A DNA stretch of 64,000 nucleotides from Tillus elongatus (Eukaryota > Arthropoda > Insecta > Coleoptera > Cleridae): positions 39,093,753 through 39,157,752 of the forward strand of contig OZ023267.1 in the NCBI GenBank assembly GCA_964006375.1, in the 5' to 3' direction. Positions 51,966 through 62,245 of this stretch are shown in pieces. Under the pieces are notes generated by a model. The model was given only the letters and a program-made list of their open reading frames with translations, was not told the DNA's origin and ran no database searches. The translations under genes were made by a program, and so were the position numbers. Numbering within the stretch: position 1 is the first letter of the stretch; the number at the start of each line of letters is the position of its first letter.

Positions 51966-52265
51966 TCAAGACGCAGTAAGTGCGTTTTGGTAGCAAATTT
52001 TCATTAAATGCTTCAAATTTCAATAACTCAATTTGCTATTAACCTAAGATTTGTTGGCTAGAAAACCAACGTTTAAGGTATATTGTCGGAAAATTTTTGT
52101 ACATTTTCAAACAATAAGTTATTTTGATGAAATATGGCACATTGTTTCTACTATATAGATTATACCGGTAACCAAATTGATGACTGCTTGCATTAAAAAG
52201 ACATATTTGATATTCAAAGCATTTTTATAAAAATTCACTGCCAAGACGCACTTGCTGCGTCCAGA
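51966..52265. mobile_element. MITE of the GACGCAGCAAGTGCGTT family
   Basis: Ends TCAAGACGCAGTAAGTGCG and CGCACTTGCTGCGTCCAGAG. The core has AGATTATACCGGTAACCAAA. Confidence 0.75.
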
Positions 52266-52659
52266 GTTTTTTTTTACATAATTAATTTTTTTCTGAAAAA
52301 GTTTTGTAGATTTAATGAAATTTGTAACACAATTTTTTTATTTAAAAACACTTGCAGTATTTACATATTATATCTAAGACCAATTTTTAATTTTTTAGCT
52401 CCAGATAAAATATAAATTTTTTCAAATAATCGCTAACTGGGACTCTAAAACCGATATCCAAGGTCCATTTAAATTTAAAGAATTAGCTTTAATAATATAT
52501 CTTACTAATAGTGTACAATTCTTATGAAAATTCACTACTATAAAGCACGTGCTGCGTCCCGAACTTTTTTATATGTATTCATGACAATTATAAACGAAAG
52601 TTGGTTGATATGTATTTCTATAAAAAAAATCGTTAAACATAAAATAGAAAAGGTAGATG

Positions 52660-53099
52660 ACACCTTTAAAATGTCTGTGTGATATACGTCAATATTCAAT
52701 ATAAACATAAAATAAACTTATTACAATAATAATCGTAACAATAATTATTATAATAAAAATAACCAATTAACAATAACAGCAACAGAAGCAGGTTCTATAT
52801 AAACAAAATATTAACATACATCAACTTATTGCATTATTACAACTAGGTTCAATAGAGTTGGACATATTCTGTTTGATATATTTAACTAAAATGAGGAGTT
52901 TCTAACAAAGGAGGATCCATCAAATCAGCTTGTTCATTTAGAACAAGACAGTTGTTGTCATGTATGTGCTTTGTTGCTTTATATATCTGAAGTTACATAA
53001 AAATCCAAGTTTGTGTATTACAAAAATATATTGCTCTACGTGTGTATTTACTTTACGCCCATGATGTGTATAAATAATATGTTTGCAAACGTATATTTG
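52660..53099 (-). pseudogene. Second Penelope-like relic: end of the GIY-YIG ORF and 3' flank
   Basis: On the minus strand HIHDNNCLVLNEQADLMDPPLLETPHF (about 52890-52975) matches the C-terminus THDNIYLFLNEQTDLMNSPFLDIV of the element at 21281. Flanking ACATACATCAACTTATTGCA matches the region at 21211. Upstream coding is eroded. It joins abruptly to a hammerhead-like motif at 53100. Confidence 0.7.
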
Positions 53100-53130
53100 C
53101 TGAGGAGTCAAAATAGGACGAAACCGGTCT
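53100..53130 (+). ncRNA. Hammerhead-ribozyme-like core
   Basis: Reads CTGAGGA (box CUGANGA), stem II GTC-aaaatag-GAC, GAAA, then CCGGTC, giving the minimal self-complementary stem III (ACCGGT) and a UC cleavage position. All invariant core positions I can check are present. Flanking ACGTA and TATGT could form stem I with a wobble pair. Penelope-like elements are known to carry hammerheads in their pseudo-LTRs. Confidence 0.65.
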
Positions 53131-53435
53131 ATGTCTCTGGCTTTGTATGTTTTATTGTAAATTTTGTTGCCAGATTATTTTTGTTTTAATGATACATTGT
53201 TATGTTTTCTTGCAAATTATGATAGCTTTGATAACTCAGCGCTAACATGACATATATCTCGCCCTAAGAGGGGGATCAAGGCAAACACTGTTCTCAAAAT
53301 TTAATTGAAATGAAATTAACATCCTTTTTTCTATACGAATTAAAAGATAAATTTTAATATGAATTTTAAGATATGATATTTAAAATTTCAAGCGTTATTA
53401 AGCCTTTTTAATTCCAGCTGAGAAGGATTCTAACG

Positions 53436-53568
53436 TTTTAGTGAATTTTTATTTAAAAAAATTCACATCGAGAGGTATCGATTTAAAATTTTAAAATTTA
53501 ATTTTTTTTTCTTCAAATGAGCGCAAAGTAGGACCCCTAGAACCCATATCCGGGGTCAGTTTAAATTT

Positions 53569-53663
<95 letters not shown>

Positions 53664-54128
53664 TGATAACTCAAAAAATAATTAACCTATTTCAATGAAA
53701 CTCGGCAAGTGCCTTCCTTTTATTAATGGCTTGGATGGGTTCGTTGGTCAGGAAAAACGTAAAGGGTTTTCCGGGAAAATTTTGTGTTTTCTTTCTAAAC
53801 AATTTTTTTTCTCCGAAAATTACAAAGCTGCTTTAATGAAATTTACTAGATATACATTGCCTTTGGAGAGACATTACTACGTACTAAAATTAAACTTTTT
53901 AAGTTTATAGAAAATTGGGTTATTCAAATTTTGAAGTTTCTTTCGATAAAATTTGTTCTCCGAATCTTCTGAAGTTATTTTAATGAAATTTCGTGGATAT
54001 CTTGCCTTGGCAAAGACCTTACTACATACGAAAATTAAACTTTCTAATTTTATAGAAAATTGAGTTATTCAAGTTTGAAGCATTTAATAAAAATTCACTA
54101 CCATAACGCACTTGCTGCGTCCCGAATT
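53436..54128 (+). repeat. Mosaic repeat (A, (TA)n, B) with complete right end
   Basis: Fold-back TTTTAGTGAATTTTTATTTA start (about 53439), CCCATATCCGGGGTCAGTTT, TA tract, TCTGATAACTCAAAAAATAA (53663), TTTTCCGGGAAAATTTTGTG, and end ACCATAACGCACTTGCTGCG (54100). This is the cleanest full copy of the short form. Confidence 0.8.
53576..53658. repeat. (TA)n microsatellite
   Basis: TA tract of about 83 bp. Confidence 0.98.
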
Positions 54129-54176
54129 TTTTAGTTATGCTAGACTATTCAAACTAATCTAGAACAAACAACTCCG

Positions 54177-54178
<2 letters not shown>

Positions 54179-54266
<88 letters not shown>

Positions 54267-54268
54267 TA
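54179..54268. repeat. (TA)n microsatellite
   Basis: TA tract of about 85 bp, ending CATATATACAGG. Confidence 0.97.
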
Positions 54269-54744
54269 CAGGTTGAAACTGGCAGTAGATATAAGTTGTG
54301 GTTCACGAAAATTTTCAGAAATCTCAAAGTCGTGATCTCATCGTAAGCAAATTTTGTCTATGCAAAATCGTTAAAAATAATTTTTTCTACGAAAATTAGA
54401 GAACTAAATTTGCAAAAATGCGATAAAAATTGATTACAAACTTTTATTTCTATACAAAATTTGATTAAAACAATTATACGTGAAAAATTCCATAAAATAA
54501 TAAAACTTTTTTGCACGAAAACTAATTACATTATTTTTTACGTACTTCTTAAAAAAAGTTTCATCGAGACTTGGCAAAATATTTTACAAAAGAAATCGGA
54601 ATTAATATTTTTTTAACAAAATTTGCCAATCAGGAAAATTCGCCATTTTTTTTTGGTAAGAAGGTTTGCTATTTTAATAATATTTTGTAGATACAAATCT
54701 TCTAATAAATTAAATTTAATATGCTTTTTTGTGGTTTCACAGAG
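54269..54744. other. No gene recognised
   Basis: AT-rich, starting with a CAGGTTGAAACTGG terminus-like sequence at the TA tract. Probably an unrecognised non-autonomous element. Confidence 0.35.
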
Positions 54745-54874
54745 AAACGTATTTTACATGACGATGCCCTAAAAAGCGAAACCGGTCACAGCGAAGAAAG
54801 CTAGCACAGCAACAGAAACAGTATCTACGGCTATATTAAGTATGGAACGGTTTAACCAAGTAAGGGCAACAACA
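54745..54874 (+). repeat. Penelope pseudo-LTR relic with hammerhead-like motif
   Basis: 54757-54788 reads CATGACGATGCCCT … AGCGAAACCGGTCAC: GACGA, GAAA and the minimal ACCGGT stem are present, but the first bases of the CUGANGA box are CATGACGA. ATTAAGTATGGAACGGTTTA and CCAAGTAAGGGCAACAAC match the pseudo-LTR end. Confidence 0.6.
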
Positions 54875-55240
54875 ATCTGATCTGCTGGAAAAAATGAGTG
54901 ATTTAAAAATTGATGAATTAAAGTCTTTGTCTGCTCATTAGTGAATTTTTTCAACAAATATCCGCTACAAAATTTATTGCACTGTCGCCGCAGGTGAAAA
55001 CTTTGAAAATGTTCAAGGTCACGCGTTTTCCTGACACTACAGAATTTCAATTAAAAATTCTTTTATACAAAAATATAGACTTTCACAAGAATATTTTTTG
55101 AGAAATTGGTAGCTATTTGGAATGATATTTAATCACGAATATAGAGGGCGTAAATAAATTAAAATAATGGGTGCCAACATGTGAAACTCGTATCTTACCG
55201 TTACTTGTAGCTCGCCTGTCCTTATTGTTCACAAAAATAT

Positions 55241-55501
55241 TTATAACTTTTTCATTTGTTTCACCATTTTTTTCTCGATGGACAACATGGCCAATGCTGT
55301 AAGTCTGCCTTGTCTCATGGTATTTCTTAAAAATGTCTTAACGCATTTTAAGGTAGAAAAGCACCTTTTGCTTTGTGAAGTGGTCATTGGAATCGTTGCT
55401 ACAATATTATATAGTTGATAAATTTCGGAAAATGCTTCGTTAAGGTTAATTTCCTTTAGAAAATTTAAGAAAGCACTAACACCTTCCACTTTGGTTGTCA
55501 C
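55241..55501 (-). pseudogene. hAT-family transposase C-terminal dimerisation fragment
   Basis: The 86-residue frame reads FSEIYQLYNIVATIPMTTSQSKRCFSTLKCVKTFLRNTMRQGRLTALAMLSIEKKMV. The P-x-TS-x-S-x-RxFSTLKxxKTxLRxTMxxxRLxxLAxLSI pattern is the hAT dimerisation domain of the insect ZMYM1-like/TTF-type group. The catalytic DDE region and BED/TTF finger are absent upstream. Confidence 0.8.
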
Positions 55502-56049
55502 CCATCACTAAACAAATAAAACAAAACAGTTTGTTTCTTTTAGGACACCCACATCACCACTTGTATCTGTCGTAGACACTACTATTAAATTTTCGCAAAA
55601 AACTTCGCAATTTTCCTACGTCTGTTTTGGAAATAATTAAGTCGAGTATCGGCCTTCCTAATCGTTTAATTTCCGTACGGATCTTGTACGTTATGTCTTT
55701 ATTAGTCAATAAAAGTCCACTGAATTCATTTTGAAACGTTTCACATCAAAAACAGTAATAACACACTTCTCATAAACTAAAAAACACTTTAAACGGTCAC
55801 TGAACATATGTGACCCGTTCTTGATTTTACAATCGAGTTTAACGACATCCTCGCCGTGTTCGGTCTGCACGCCCGATGACAAACGAGGGCTGGATAACTA
55901 TGTGCCCACGTCTTTGAATGTATATTAATATTCAACGGCGCAAGCACGCTTAGTGCGACGACGGTGACCGAACGCAAGGTCAAAGTACGGTGGCGCGATG
56001 CTGAGTCAATAATTAGAATATGGATATATAATTAATTGATATTATTGTA
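55502..56049. other. No gene recognised; upstream flank of the LINE
   Basis: 55790-56000 is more GC-rich (CGCCGTGTTCGG, GCGCAAGCACGC). It could belong to the hAT remnant's flank or the LINE's 5' region. No open frame of note. Confidence 0.4.
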
Positions 56050-56196
56050 ACTGTCATTTATAGTCGAGTCGAGCGTGTGCGCTCTGTGCCGTGGCACGGT
56101 TTCGTGGTGCCGCTATAATTCAGTGTGTATATATATACAGTTGTATATATAATTAATACAGTGTAAAGAGATTTGAGAAATAAGGAAAATACGAAA

Positions 56197-57285
56197 ATGA
56201 GAACAAATACTTTGAGCTTAGAATTTATTGACATGGAAAACAAGTTATCAGCTTATGAAATACACATATTTATACAGGACAAATTGAAATTACAAGCAGA
56301 GGAAGTAATCTCGATCGGAATCTACGGGTATAAGATAATGTTAAAAGTAGCATCTGAACATATTCTTGAAAATATTTTTGATAAATGGGAAGATAAACTA
56401 GAATATACTGACATGAATGGAAAATCCTACAAGATAAAAATTACAAATGAAAGTCAAAAAAATATTGTGAAAATTCATAGAATTCCAATAGAGGTCCCTG
56501 AGTATGAGATTAAAAAAGCTTTAGCTACTTATGGGGTAGTCGAGGGAATAAAAAATGATAGCTGGAAAAACCTCCCATATAACTGTTACAACGACACAAA
56601 AATTATAAAAATGGAAATACACAGCAACATCCCTTCATATGTACGCATCATGGGAAGACAATATTGGACGACATATTTAGGTCAGCCCAAGACATGTAGA
56701 CGTTGTGCCTCGACAGAACATGAAGCAAGGGATTGTCATTACTCTCCAGACAACAGAATAAGGACAGCAAACAATTATGCCAGCGCACTATCCGGATATC
56801 TCAGGCGACAGTATATAGCTGATAGGGAATCAATGCAAGACAACTTCACAACCCTGAAACCTAAGGAAGCAGGTGCTCCATCCCAGAACGACAACCAGAT
56901 AATAAATAGTAAGAAAGAAGAAAAGAAGGAGAAAACAAAAACAGATACCAGTGATGCTCGCATTGTTATTCAACAAGATATCGAATTACATGCAGAAGAA
57001 GAGAACAACAAAGAAAACAACACCATAACTGAAGGGGGCAAATTGAATACGGAAAAAGAAACTAAAATTTCGGAGCAAGAAAATATCCAACGAGAAGGAG
57101 CATGGCAAATTGTACATGGAAAGAAAAGGGGAAAGGGAGACTCTAGTGACTCAGGTGGTGAAAATAGTGCTAAGCAGGTTACCAAGAAAATAAATCGCAA
57201 TGATGGAAATGAAAATATATTGTCAACTGAAGAGGCTCGTCCAGAACAGCTGCTGAGGTTATCGTCAGAGGAATCAATACAATAG
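56197..57285 (+). CDS. LINE ORF1: RNA-binding protein with one CCHC zinc knuckle
   Basis: Counting from ATG 56197, the protein has 362 residues; the frame is open a little further up, to a TTG at 56173. An RRM-like segment (IVKIHRIPIEVPEYEIKKALATYGVVEGIK, about residues 90-118) precedes a CCHC knuckle C-x2-C-x4-H-x4-C (CRRCASTEHEARDC, about 167-180). The C-terminal ~170 residues are Glu/Lys/Asn-rich, low complexity and probably disordered, with HGKKRGKGDSSDSG. In LINEs such a protein coats the RNA and forms the RNP. It ends 68 bp before ORF2 in a different frame, suggesting reinitiation or separate translation. Confidence 0.85.
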   Translation: MRTNTLSLEFIDMENKLSAYEIHIFIQDKLKLQAEEVISIGIYGYKIMLKVASEHILENIFDKWEDKLEYTDMNGKSYKIKITNESQKNIVKIHRIPIEVPEYEIKKALATYGVVEGIKNDSWKNLPYNCYNDTKIIKMEIHSNIPSYVRIMGRQYWTTYLGQPKTCRRCASTEHEARDCHYSPDNRIRTANNYASALSGYLRRQYIADRESMQDNFTTLKPKEAGAPSQNDNQIINSKKEEKKEKTKTDTSDARIVIQQDIELHAEEENNKENNTITEGGKLNTEKETKISEQENIQREGAWQIVHGKKRGKGDSSDSGGENSAKQVTKKINRNDGNENILSTEEARPEQLLRLSSEESIQ

Positions 57286-57353
57286 ACGTGAGTGTTTACA
57301 TATTCTAAACACCTCTTTAACAATATCATTAGCAGACAGTCATAATATCTAAT

Positions 57354-60300
57354 ATGCCAGGCAATCCAGACTACAGTGTTTCATATATTGTGTGTACTAT
57401 AAATATTTGTGCAATTAATTCTGAACTTAAGAAATCAATGTTAAGAAGATTTATATTGCGTAACAACATAGACATAGTTCTTTTACAAGAAGTAGCCATT
57501 TCTGACTTTAGCTTTATTTCCGGTTACAGTGCTATTGTAAACGTCAATGAAAACATGAGAGGAACAGCGATATTAATAAGGAAAAATATCAGATACGAAA
57601 ATGTTATATTAATTGAATCTTCTAGAGGAATTAGTGTAAATATTTTTGAGTACAAAATCATTAACTTATATATGCCAAGTGGATCACAGAATAAATTACA
57701 AAGAGAAAAATTGCTCAGCGAGGAATTTTATATACTTTTGGCTAACCCACGTAAATACATAATTATGGCAGGGGATTTTAACTGTATAACTGACCCCAGT
57801 CAATGTTCTAACATAAACTACAATAATACTTGTGTAACGCTAAAAAGAATAATTGAAAATTTTAAACTAGAAGACGCGTGGACATTGCATCACAAAACAA
57901 TACCTGGATACACATATTTTCAGCAAAACACTGGCACAAGACTTGACAGAATTTATATAACAGAAAATTGCAAACAGTTTGTTGGAAAAAGTGACCTTCA
58001 TACTACCCCATTCACCGATCATCGTGGTATACAAGTTACAGTGAAAATGACTAGAAATCTCATTCCAGTAGAAAAAAATCCGGTGTGGAATTTGAACAAC
58101 TATATACTAACTAACGAAGAACTCTCAGATTTATTGAATATTGAATGGACTAACTGGACTAAAAACAAAAATAAGTATAAGAACACTTTAGACTGGTGGA
58201 TTAAGTATGCGAAACCAAAACTACAGGCTTTTCTGAAGTGGCAGGGATGTAGAATTTTTAAAGAGAAACAAAAAATAATCGAATTTTACCAAAGCTGTTT
58301 GAAAAACTTAATGGAAAAAACACCTAATTGTGAAACCTACCAAGAAATAAAAAGGTACAGAGCACTCATTATACAAAAGCAAAAAATTTTGTTGGATGAA
58401 ATGAAACTTAATGTCAAGAATACATATATGTTACAAAACGAAAATATATCCTTATTCCATATAATGAAAATAAAAAAGTCTAATACTGAAATACAAACAC
58501 TTAAAGATGATGCAGACGCAGAGCTTACAGATACAAGTATTATAAACGATTATATTAAGAATTATTTTGAAAATCTTTACTCAGAAAATATGAGTTCTAC
58601 TGGTGAAACATACCGAGCAAGAAATAATGAATTTAAATCAAATAAAAAAGTAACAGATGAAACAAATCAGCAGCTTATCAAAGAGGTTACTGAACAAGAA
58701 ATAAAGCTAGCATTGAAAAGCAGCCCAAAAAACAAATCTCCAGGAATTGATGGAATTACTAGCGAATTTTACTTAAAATTTTGGAAGCTAATTAAAACCG
58801 AAATGACAGAAATCATGAACAATATGATGCAAAATAGAGAAATTCCAAACGAAATGAAGGAGAGCGTTCAAATTCTAATCCCCAAGACTCCGAATCCAGT
58901 AACAATAAAAGAATACAGGCCACTGTCGTTATTAAATTACGATTATAAACTGTTTATGAAAATTCTAAAGAGCAGAATCAACGAATCTTTAGGTGACATA
59001 ATATCCGAGGCTCAGACAGGTATTTCAAATACAAACAATAATATTATAATGGGGGTCATTCGACTTAGAGAAAAAATTGCTAAACAAAACAAGGAACAGG
59101 CTCAAGAAATTTTAGTGTCATTAGATTTTGATCATGCTTTTGATCGTCTAGATCACAAATTTTTATGGTATGCCCTAGAGGAACATGGTTTCAGTTTATA
59201 CTTTATCAATATTCTAAAGAAATTGTATGAAGGAAGCACGACAAGAATAAAGAATGGAAACAAGATATCATCCCCATATAATGTAAATAGGGGAGTTCGT
59301 CAAGGATGCCCTATGTCGATGCTGCTGTATACTTTGGCAATTAATCTTTTGATAGTGAGGCTGCAAGAAAAGAATATGGCAATTAGTGCGTATGCTGACG
59401 ATCTCACCATAACCTTACAAGAAAATCAATTAGAACAAGCCAAACAAATAATCGATAGATTTTGCCTACTATCCGGACAGAAATTAAATATAAAAAAATG
59501 CAAAGCGCTGAAAATTGGACCAGACAATAGAAGTGGAACAACAAGAAGGTATGAATGGTTTACTTTTGAACAAAACGTTAAAATATTAGGTATCGTTTTC
59601 AACAAAAATATTAAAGATATGGTAAAAATAAATTGGTCCAAAGTCACAAGTAATATCTACTTAATAACAAATCAGAATAGGCACAGAAATTTTAGTTTAT
59701 TGCAGAGGGTGGCTTTTATAAACACCTATGTACTGTCTAAAATGTGGTATGTCAGCCAGGTTTTGCCGCTTCCAAAAATGGTTGCTAAGCGTATAATATC
59801 GATGTGTGGGTTTTTTATATGGCAACGAACAATTGGGAGAGTAAAACGTGCTCAAATTATACTGCCGAAAAAGTTGGGTGGATTAAGTTTAATAGATCCA
59901 CTAACCAAAGCAAATGCCTTTTTGATAGCCAGAACATTGAGATTCTGGGAATTATACTCAAATAGCAGTTATATTTCTATGTTAAACAAAGTAGCAAACC
60001 CACCTGACAAGAATTCACCTTTATTTAGAAATGCACCGCATCTAAAAAGAATTATAATGGAAGCTGCGTACATAGATCCAGATCTTCTCAAAAACGACAC
60101 AATAAATGTTAAAAACATATATAAAGAACTAGTAAAAAGGGAACAGGAAAGAGTGACAGAAATACAAAAACTGAAAACTATATATCGAAATGTGTTTGAT
60201 AAAAATCTAAACCATCATATGAAAAGTGAATGCTATAAATTTATTAACGACGTGATTATAACTGATGCATATTTATTTAAAATTGGATTAAGTGATACCC

Positions 60301-60632
60301 CAAGTTGTAAGCAATGTAATTACATAAACGGCGACAAACTACATTTGTTTAGCTGCAACAACAATATGACAGCGATATCAGGATATGCGGTTGCAGTTCT
60401 AAATGCATTTGATGGATCGAACGCAAAGCTAGAAGATTATCTAAGTTTTAGCTTTAAATGTGGGAAGAAAGCCAGTTTTATTATGTTAATATTGGCAAAG
60501 CTGATTGATTTTGCTTCTCACAGTAGCGGTTGGTTGAATTTGCAATTTTTTAAAGAAGAAATAAAATATTTAATAAATAAAAGCCAGCATAAATATCCAG
60601 CTGAGTATGAAGATATAATATTGTGTTTATAA
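57354..60632 (+). CDS. LINE ORF2: AP endonuclease-reverse transcriptase
   Basis: The 1092-residue protein nicks the target and copies the element RNA by target-primed reverse transcription. The AP-endonuclease domain (1-230) shows N17, E46 (LLQEV), D141/N143 (AGDFNC), D198 (RLDRIYI) and D222-H223 (FTDHRG). The RT domain (about 450-700) has SPGIDGITSEFY, LIPKTPNPVTIKEYRPLSLLNYDYKLF, SLDFDHAFDRLDH (D591), NRGVRQGCPMSMLLYTL and the AYADDL catalytic pair D682-D683. A C-terminal C-x2-C-x8-H-x3-C motif (985-1001) is present. There is no RNase H. The RT block resembles L1/Tx1-like rather than RTE or R1 types; clade assignment is tentative. No stops or frameshifts are seen. Confidence 0.93.
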   Translation: MPGNPDYSVSYIVCTINICAINSELKKSMLRRFILRNNIDIVLLQEVAISDFSFISGYSAIVNVNENMRGTAILIRKNIRYENVILIESSRGISVNIFEYKIINLYMPSGSQNKLQREKLLSEEFYILLANPRKYIIMAGDFNCITDPSQCSNINYNNTCVTLKRIIENFKLEDAWTLHHKTIPGYTYFQQNTGTRLDRIYITENCKQFVGKSDLHTTPFTDHRGIQVTVKMTRNLIPVEKNPVWNLNNYILTNEELSDLLNIEWTNWTKNKNKYKNTLDWWIKYAKPKLQAFLKWQGCRIFKEKQKIIEFYQSCLKNLMEKTPNCETYQEIKRYRALIIQKQKILLDEMKLNVKNTYMLQNENISLFHIMKIKKSNTEIQTLKDDADAELTDTSIINDYIKNYFENLYSENMSSTGETYRARNNEFKSNKKVTDETNQQLIKEVTEQEIKLALKSSPKNKSPGIDGITSEFYLKFWKLIKTEMTEIMNNMMQNREIPNEMKESVQILIPKTPNPVTIKEYRPLSLLNYDYKLFMKILKSRINESLGDIISEAQTGISNTNNNIIMGVIRLREKIAKQNKEQAQEILVSLDFDHAFDRLDHKFLWYALEEHGFSLYFINILKKLYEGSTTRIKNGNKISSPYNVNRGVRQGCPMSMLLYTLAINLLIVRLQEKNMAISAYADDLTITLQENQLEQAKQIIDRFCLLSGQKLNIKKCKALKIGPDNRSGTTRRYEWFTFEQNVKILGIVFNKNIKDMVKINWSKVTSNIYLITNQNRHRNFSLLQRVAFINTYVLSKMWYVSQVLPLPKMVAKRIISMCGFFIWQRTIGRVKRAQIILPKKLGGLSLIDPLTKANAFLIARTLRFWELYSNSSYISMLNKVANPPDKNSPLFRNAPHLKRIIMEAAYIDPDLLKNDTINVKNIYKELVKREQERVTEIQKLKTIYRNVFDKNLNHHMKSECYKFINDVIITDAYLFKIGLSDTPSCKQCNYINGDKLHLFSCNNNMTAISGYAVAVLNAFDGSNAKLEDYLSFSFKCGKKASFIMLILAKLIDFASHSSGWLNLQFFKEEIKYLINKSQHKYPAEYEDIILCL

Positions 60633-60922
60633 ATAGAGAAATAGGGAAAAGAGGAAGAAAAGAACAAAAAATAAGAAAGCGGAATTTGAAAACTTTATGG
60701 CATAGAATAGTAAATATGATTATTGTAAATTTATTTTATCTGCATATCTGTACAATGTGTGTATATGGCCCTTATATATGCACGGGGAAGGGGAATAATA
60801 GCAGAATTTTTATCTTTGATGCATAAATTCAGTATATTATGATAGTTAAGCTCTTAATGAATATTGGGATATATGTTTATATTTTTATTTATTGATTTAG
60901 ACAATGTATAGTTTATTTTGTA

Positions 60923-60953
60923 AATAAAGTTTTATATAAAAAAAAAAAAAAAA
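60923..60953 (+). terminator. Polyadenylation signal and A tail of the LINE
   Basis: AATAAA at 60923-60928 is followed 10 bp later by a run of 16 A, marking the retrotransposed 3' end. Confidence 0.8.
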
Positions 60954-61051
60954 TAGTAAATTAAAGGAAAAGAATATATTTTTTCCATTGAAATTTGGGC
61001 CGGCCACATGCCTCTGTGCCCCTTATCATCAGCTGCCACTGCCTAGCACCC
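60954..61051. other. Flank downstream of the LINE
   Basis: No feature identified apart from a short GC-rich stretch (GGGCCGGCCACATGCC). Confidence 0.4.
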
Positions 61052-61172
61052 GAGAAACGACCGGTTCGGATTATTTTTGAGTAAAATCGCTGCAAGGGGT
61101 AGGGGACGAATGGGGGATGTTTTGGTGAAAATTGACATTTTTTCGTTAAAAATCGAGTAATGTAACGTTCTG
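61052..61172. repeat. Direct repeat, copy 1
   Basis: CGAGAAACGACCGGTTC…GTGAAAATTGACATTTTTTC…CGAGTAATGTAACGTTC. It is repeated about 390 bp downstream. Confidence 0.75.
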
Positions 61173-61442
61173 GGGTTGGGTTATTATCACACTTTTAATT
61201 CCATCAAACATCTGTTATTCTGTGTTTAAATGTAATTAGGGGTTGAATGTGCGGGAGTGGAGTACCGTGACAGAAATTTCGATATTTTCTTTTTGCTAAC
61301 ACGACGTAAAAGTCTCAAAAATAGAAAACTTGATTCTGGAACAAAAAGCTTTTTGTCTGTCGGCCTCTCGGTCGGTTAGTCTGCCGGCCTGTACGTCTTA
61401 GTAGACGCAATAACTTTCGATCTTGGTCTACAGTTAGCACCT

Positions 61443-61560
61443 GACAAACGAACGCTTCAAGTTATTTTTGGGTAATATCGCTTCAGGGTTTAGGTGACAA
61501 GTGAGGGGTGGTTTGGTGAAAATTGACATTTTTTCGTTAAAACTCGAGTAATGTAACGTT
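61443..61560. repeat. Direct repeat, copy 2
   Basis: GACAAACGAACGCTTCAAG…GTGAAAATTGACATTTTTTC…CGAGTAATGTAACGTT. The copies differ most at their left halves. Confidence 0.75.
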
Positions 61561-61970
61561 TCAGAAGTTTATGCGTACAGGAATACTAATGTTTTCTTTG
61601 TGGTCAAATCATGAACCCTAAATTCATTTCATGAGAATGTCTTTCTAAGGAGAGTAGATTATCACAGCTATGTGGAAGTTCTGATTCAATTTGCAGCACT
61701 ATTTTTTAAGCTATCGGTGTGACACATATATTACCGTCACGAAAACTAAACACAATATATCCATTCTTTTTGCAGTGAAGTAACATTTTAGCACCAACAG
61801 CGCTCATAGCATTGGTGGCGACAAACAAGACTACAGAGGAGCAGCAATTAGGTTTCATAATTTTTAGTGACATTTCATAATATAATTTGGCAGTGGAGAC
61901 TTGTAGAGTCGAGCTTATCAAAATTGTGTTTTGGAGCGAGCTTTAGCTTTTTTGTATGACACAATGTAAA

Positions 61971-61975
<5 letters not shown>
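61561..61975. other. No gene recognised
   Basis: Contains TTTTTTAAGCTATCGGTGTG (about 61700), a diverged module B start in reverse. Otherwise featureless. Confidence 0.4.

Positions 61976-62051
<76 letters not shown>
61976..62051. repeat. (TA)n microsatellite
   Basis: TA tract of about 76 bp. Confidence 0.98.
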
Positions 62052-62054
<3 letters not shown>

Positions 62055-62221
62055 CAACTTTTCGATCGCACGAAAATTTACGTGAGTGCGTCGTCCAGTA
62101 CGGCCCAGTCACCAACGTCGTGCATTATATAATGAAAATCTTCATTGCCATACACAGCTTTATAATGAGGTTTGTCGTGGTAGATACACAAGGCTTCTGT
62201 GTAACAGAGTAGGCACATGTT

Positions 62222-62245
62222 GGGACACATGTATATATGTGTCCC
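62222..62245. repeat. Back-to-back mariner-like termini
   Basis: GGGACACAT and ATGTGTCCC are 9-bp inverted ends around GTATAT. The right-hand one probably starts the element carrying the pseudogene at 62455. Confidence 0.55.

Larger units (their letters stand above)
48967..52564. mobile_element. Composite element with ~285-bp inverted arms enclosing further nested inverted repeats
   Basis: The left arm 48967-49250 (TTCGGGATGCAGCAAGTGCA…) and right arm 52276-52564 (…CACGTGCTGCGTCCCGAA) are inverted copies of module E. Shared landmarks are AATTGTACATTATTAGTAAG / CTTACTAATAGTGTACAATT and TTAAAAATTGGTCTTAGATA / TATCTAAGACCAATTTTTAA. Inside lie an inverted pair at 49253-49366 / 50599-50715, two MITE copies, and mosaic repeat modules in both orientations. 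No coding content. Confidence 0.7.
56050..60953 (+). mobile_element. Apparently complete APE-type non-LTR retrotransposon
   Basis: Two intact ORFs (56197-57285 and 57354-60632), a ~300-bp 3' UTR with AATAAA (60923-60928) and a 16-bp A tail (60938-60953). The 5' boundary is a guess; a GC-rich segment starts near 56055. I could not identify a target-site duplication. Intact frames suggest a recent and possibly competent insertion. Confidence 0.85.

Noticed and set aside
54769..55050. 93-codon minus-strand frame next to the Penelope relic
   Set aside because: It partly translates the pseudo-LTR fragment and shows no domain.
55789..56243. Short minus-strand frames upstream of the LINE
   Set aside because: No motif and likely shadow frames of the LINE 5' region.
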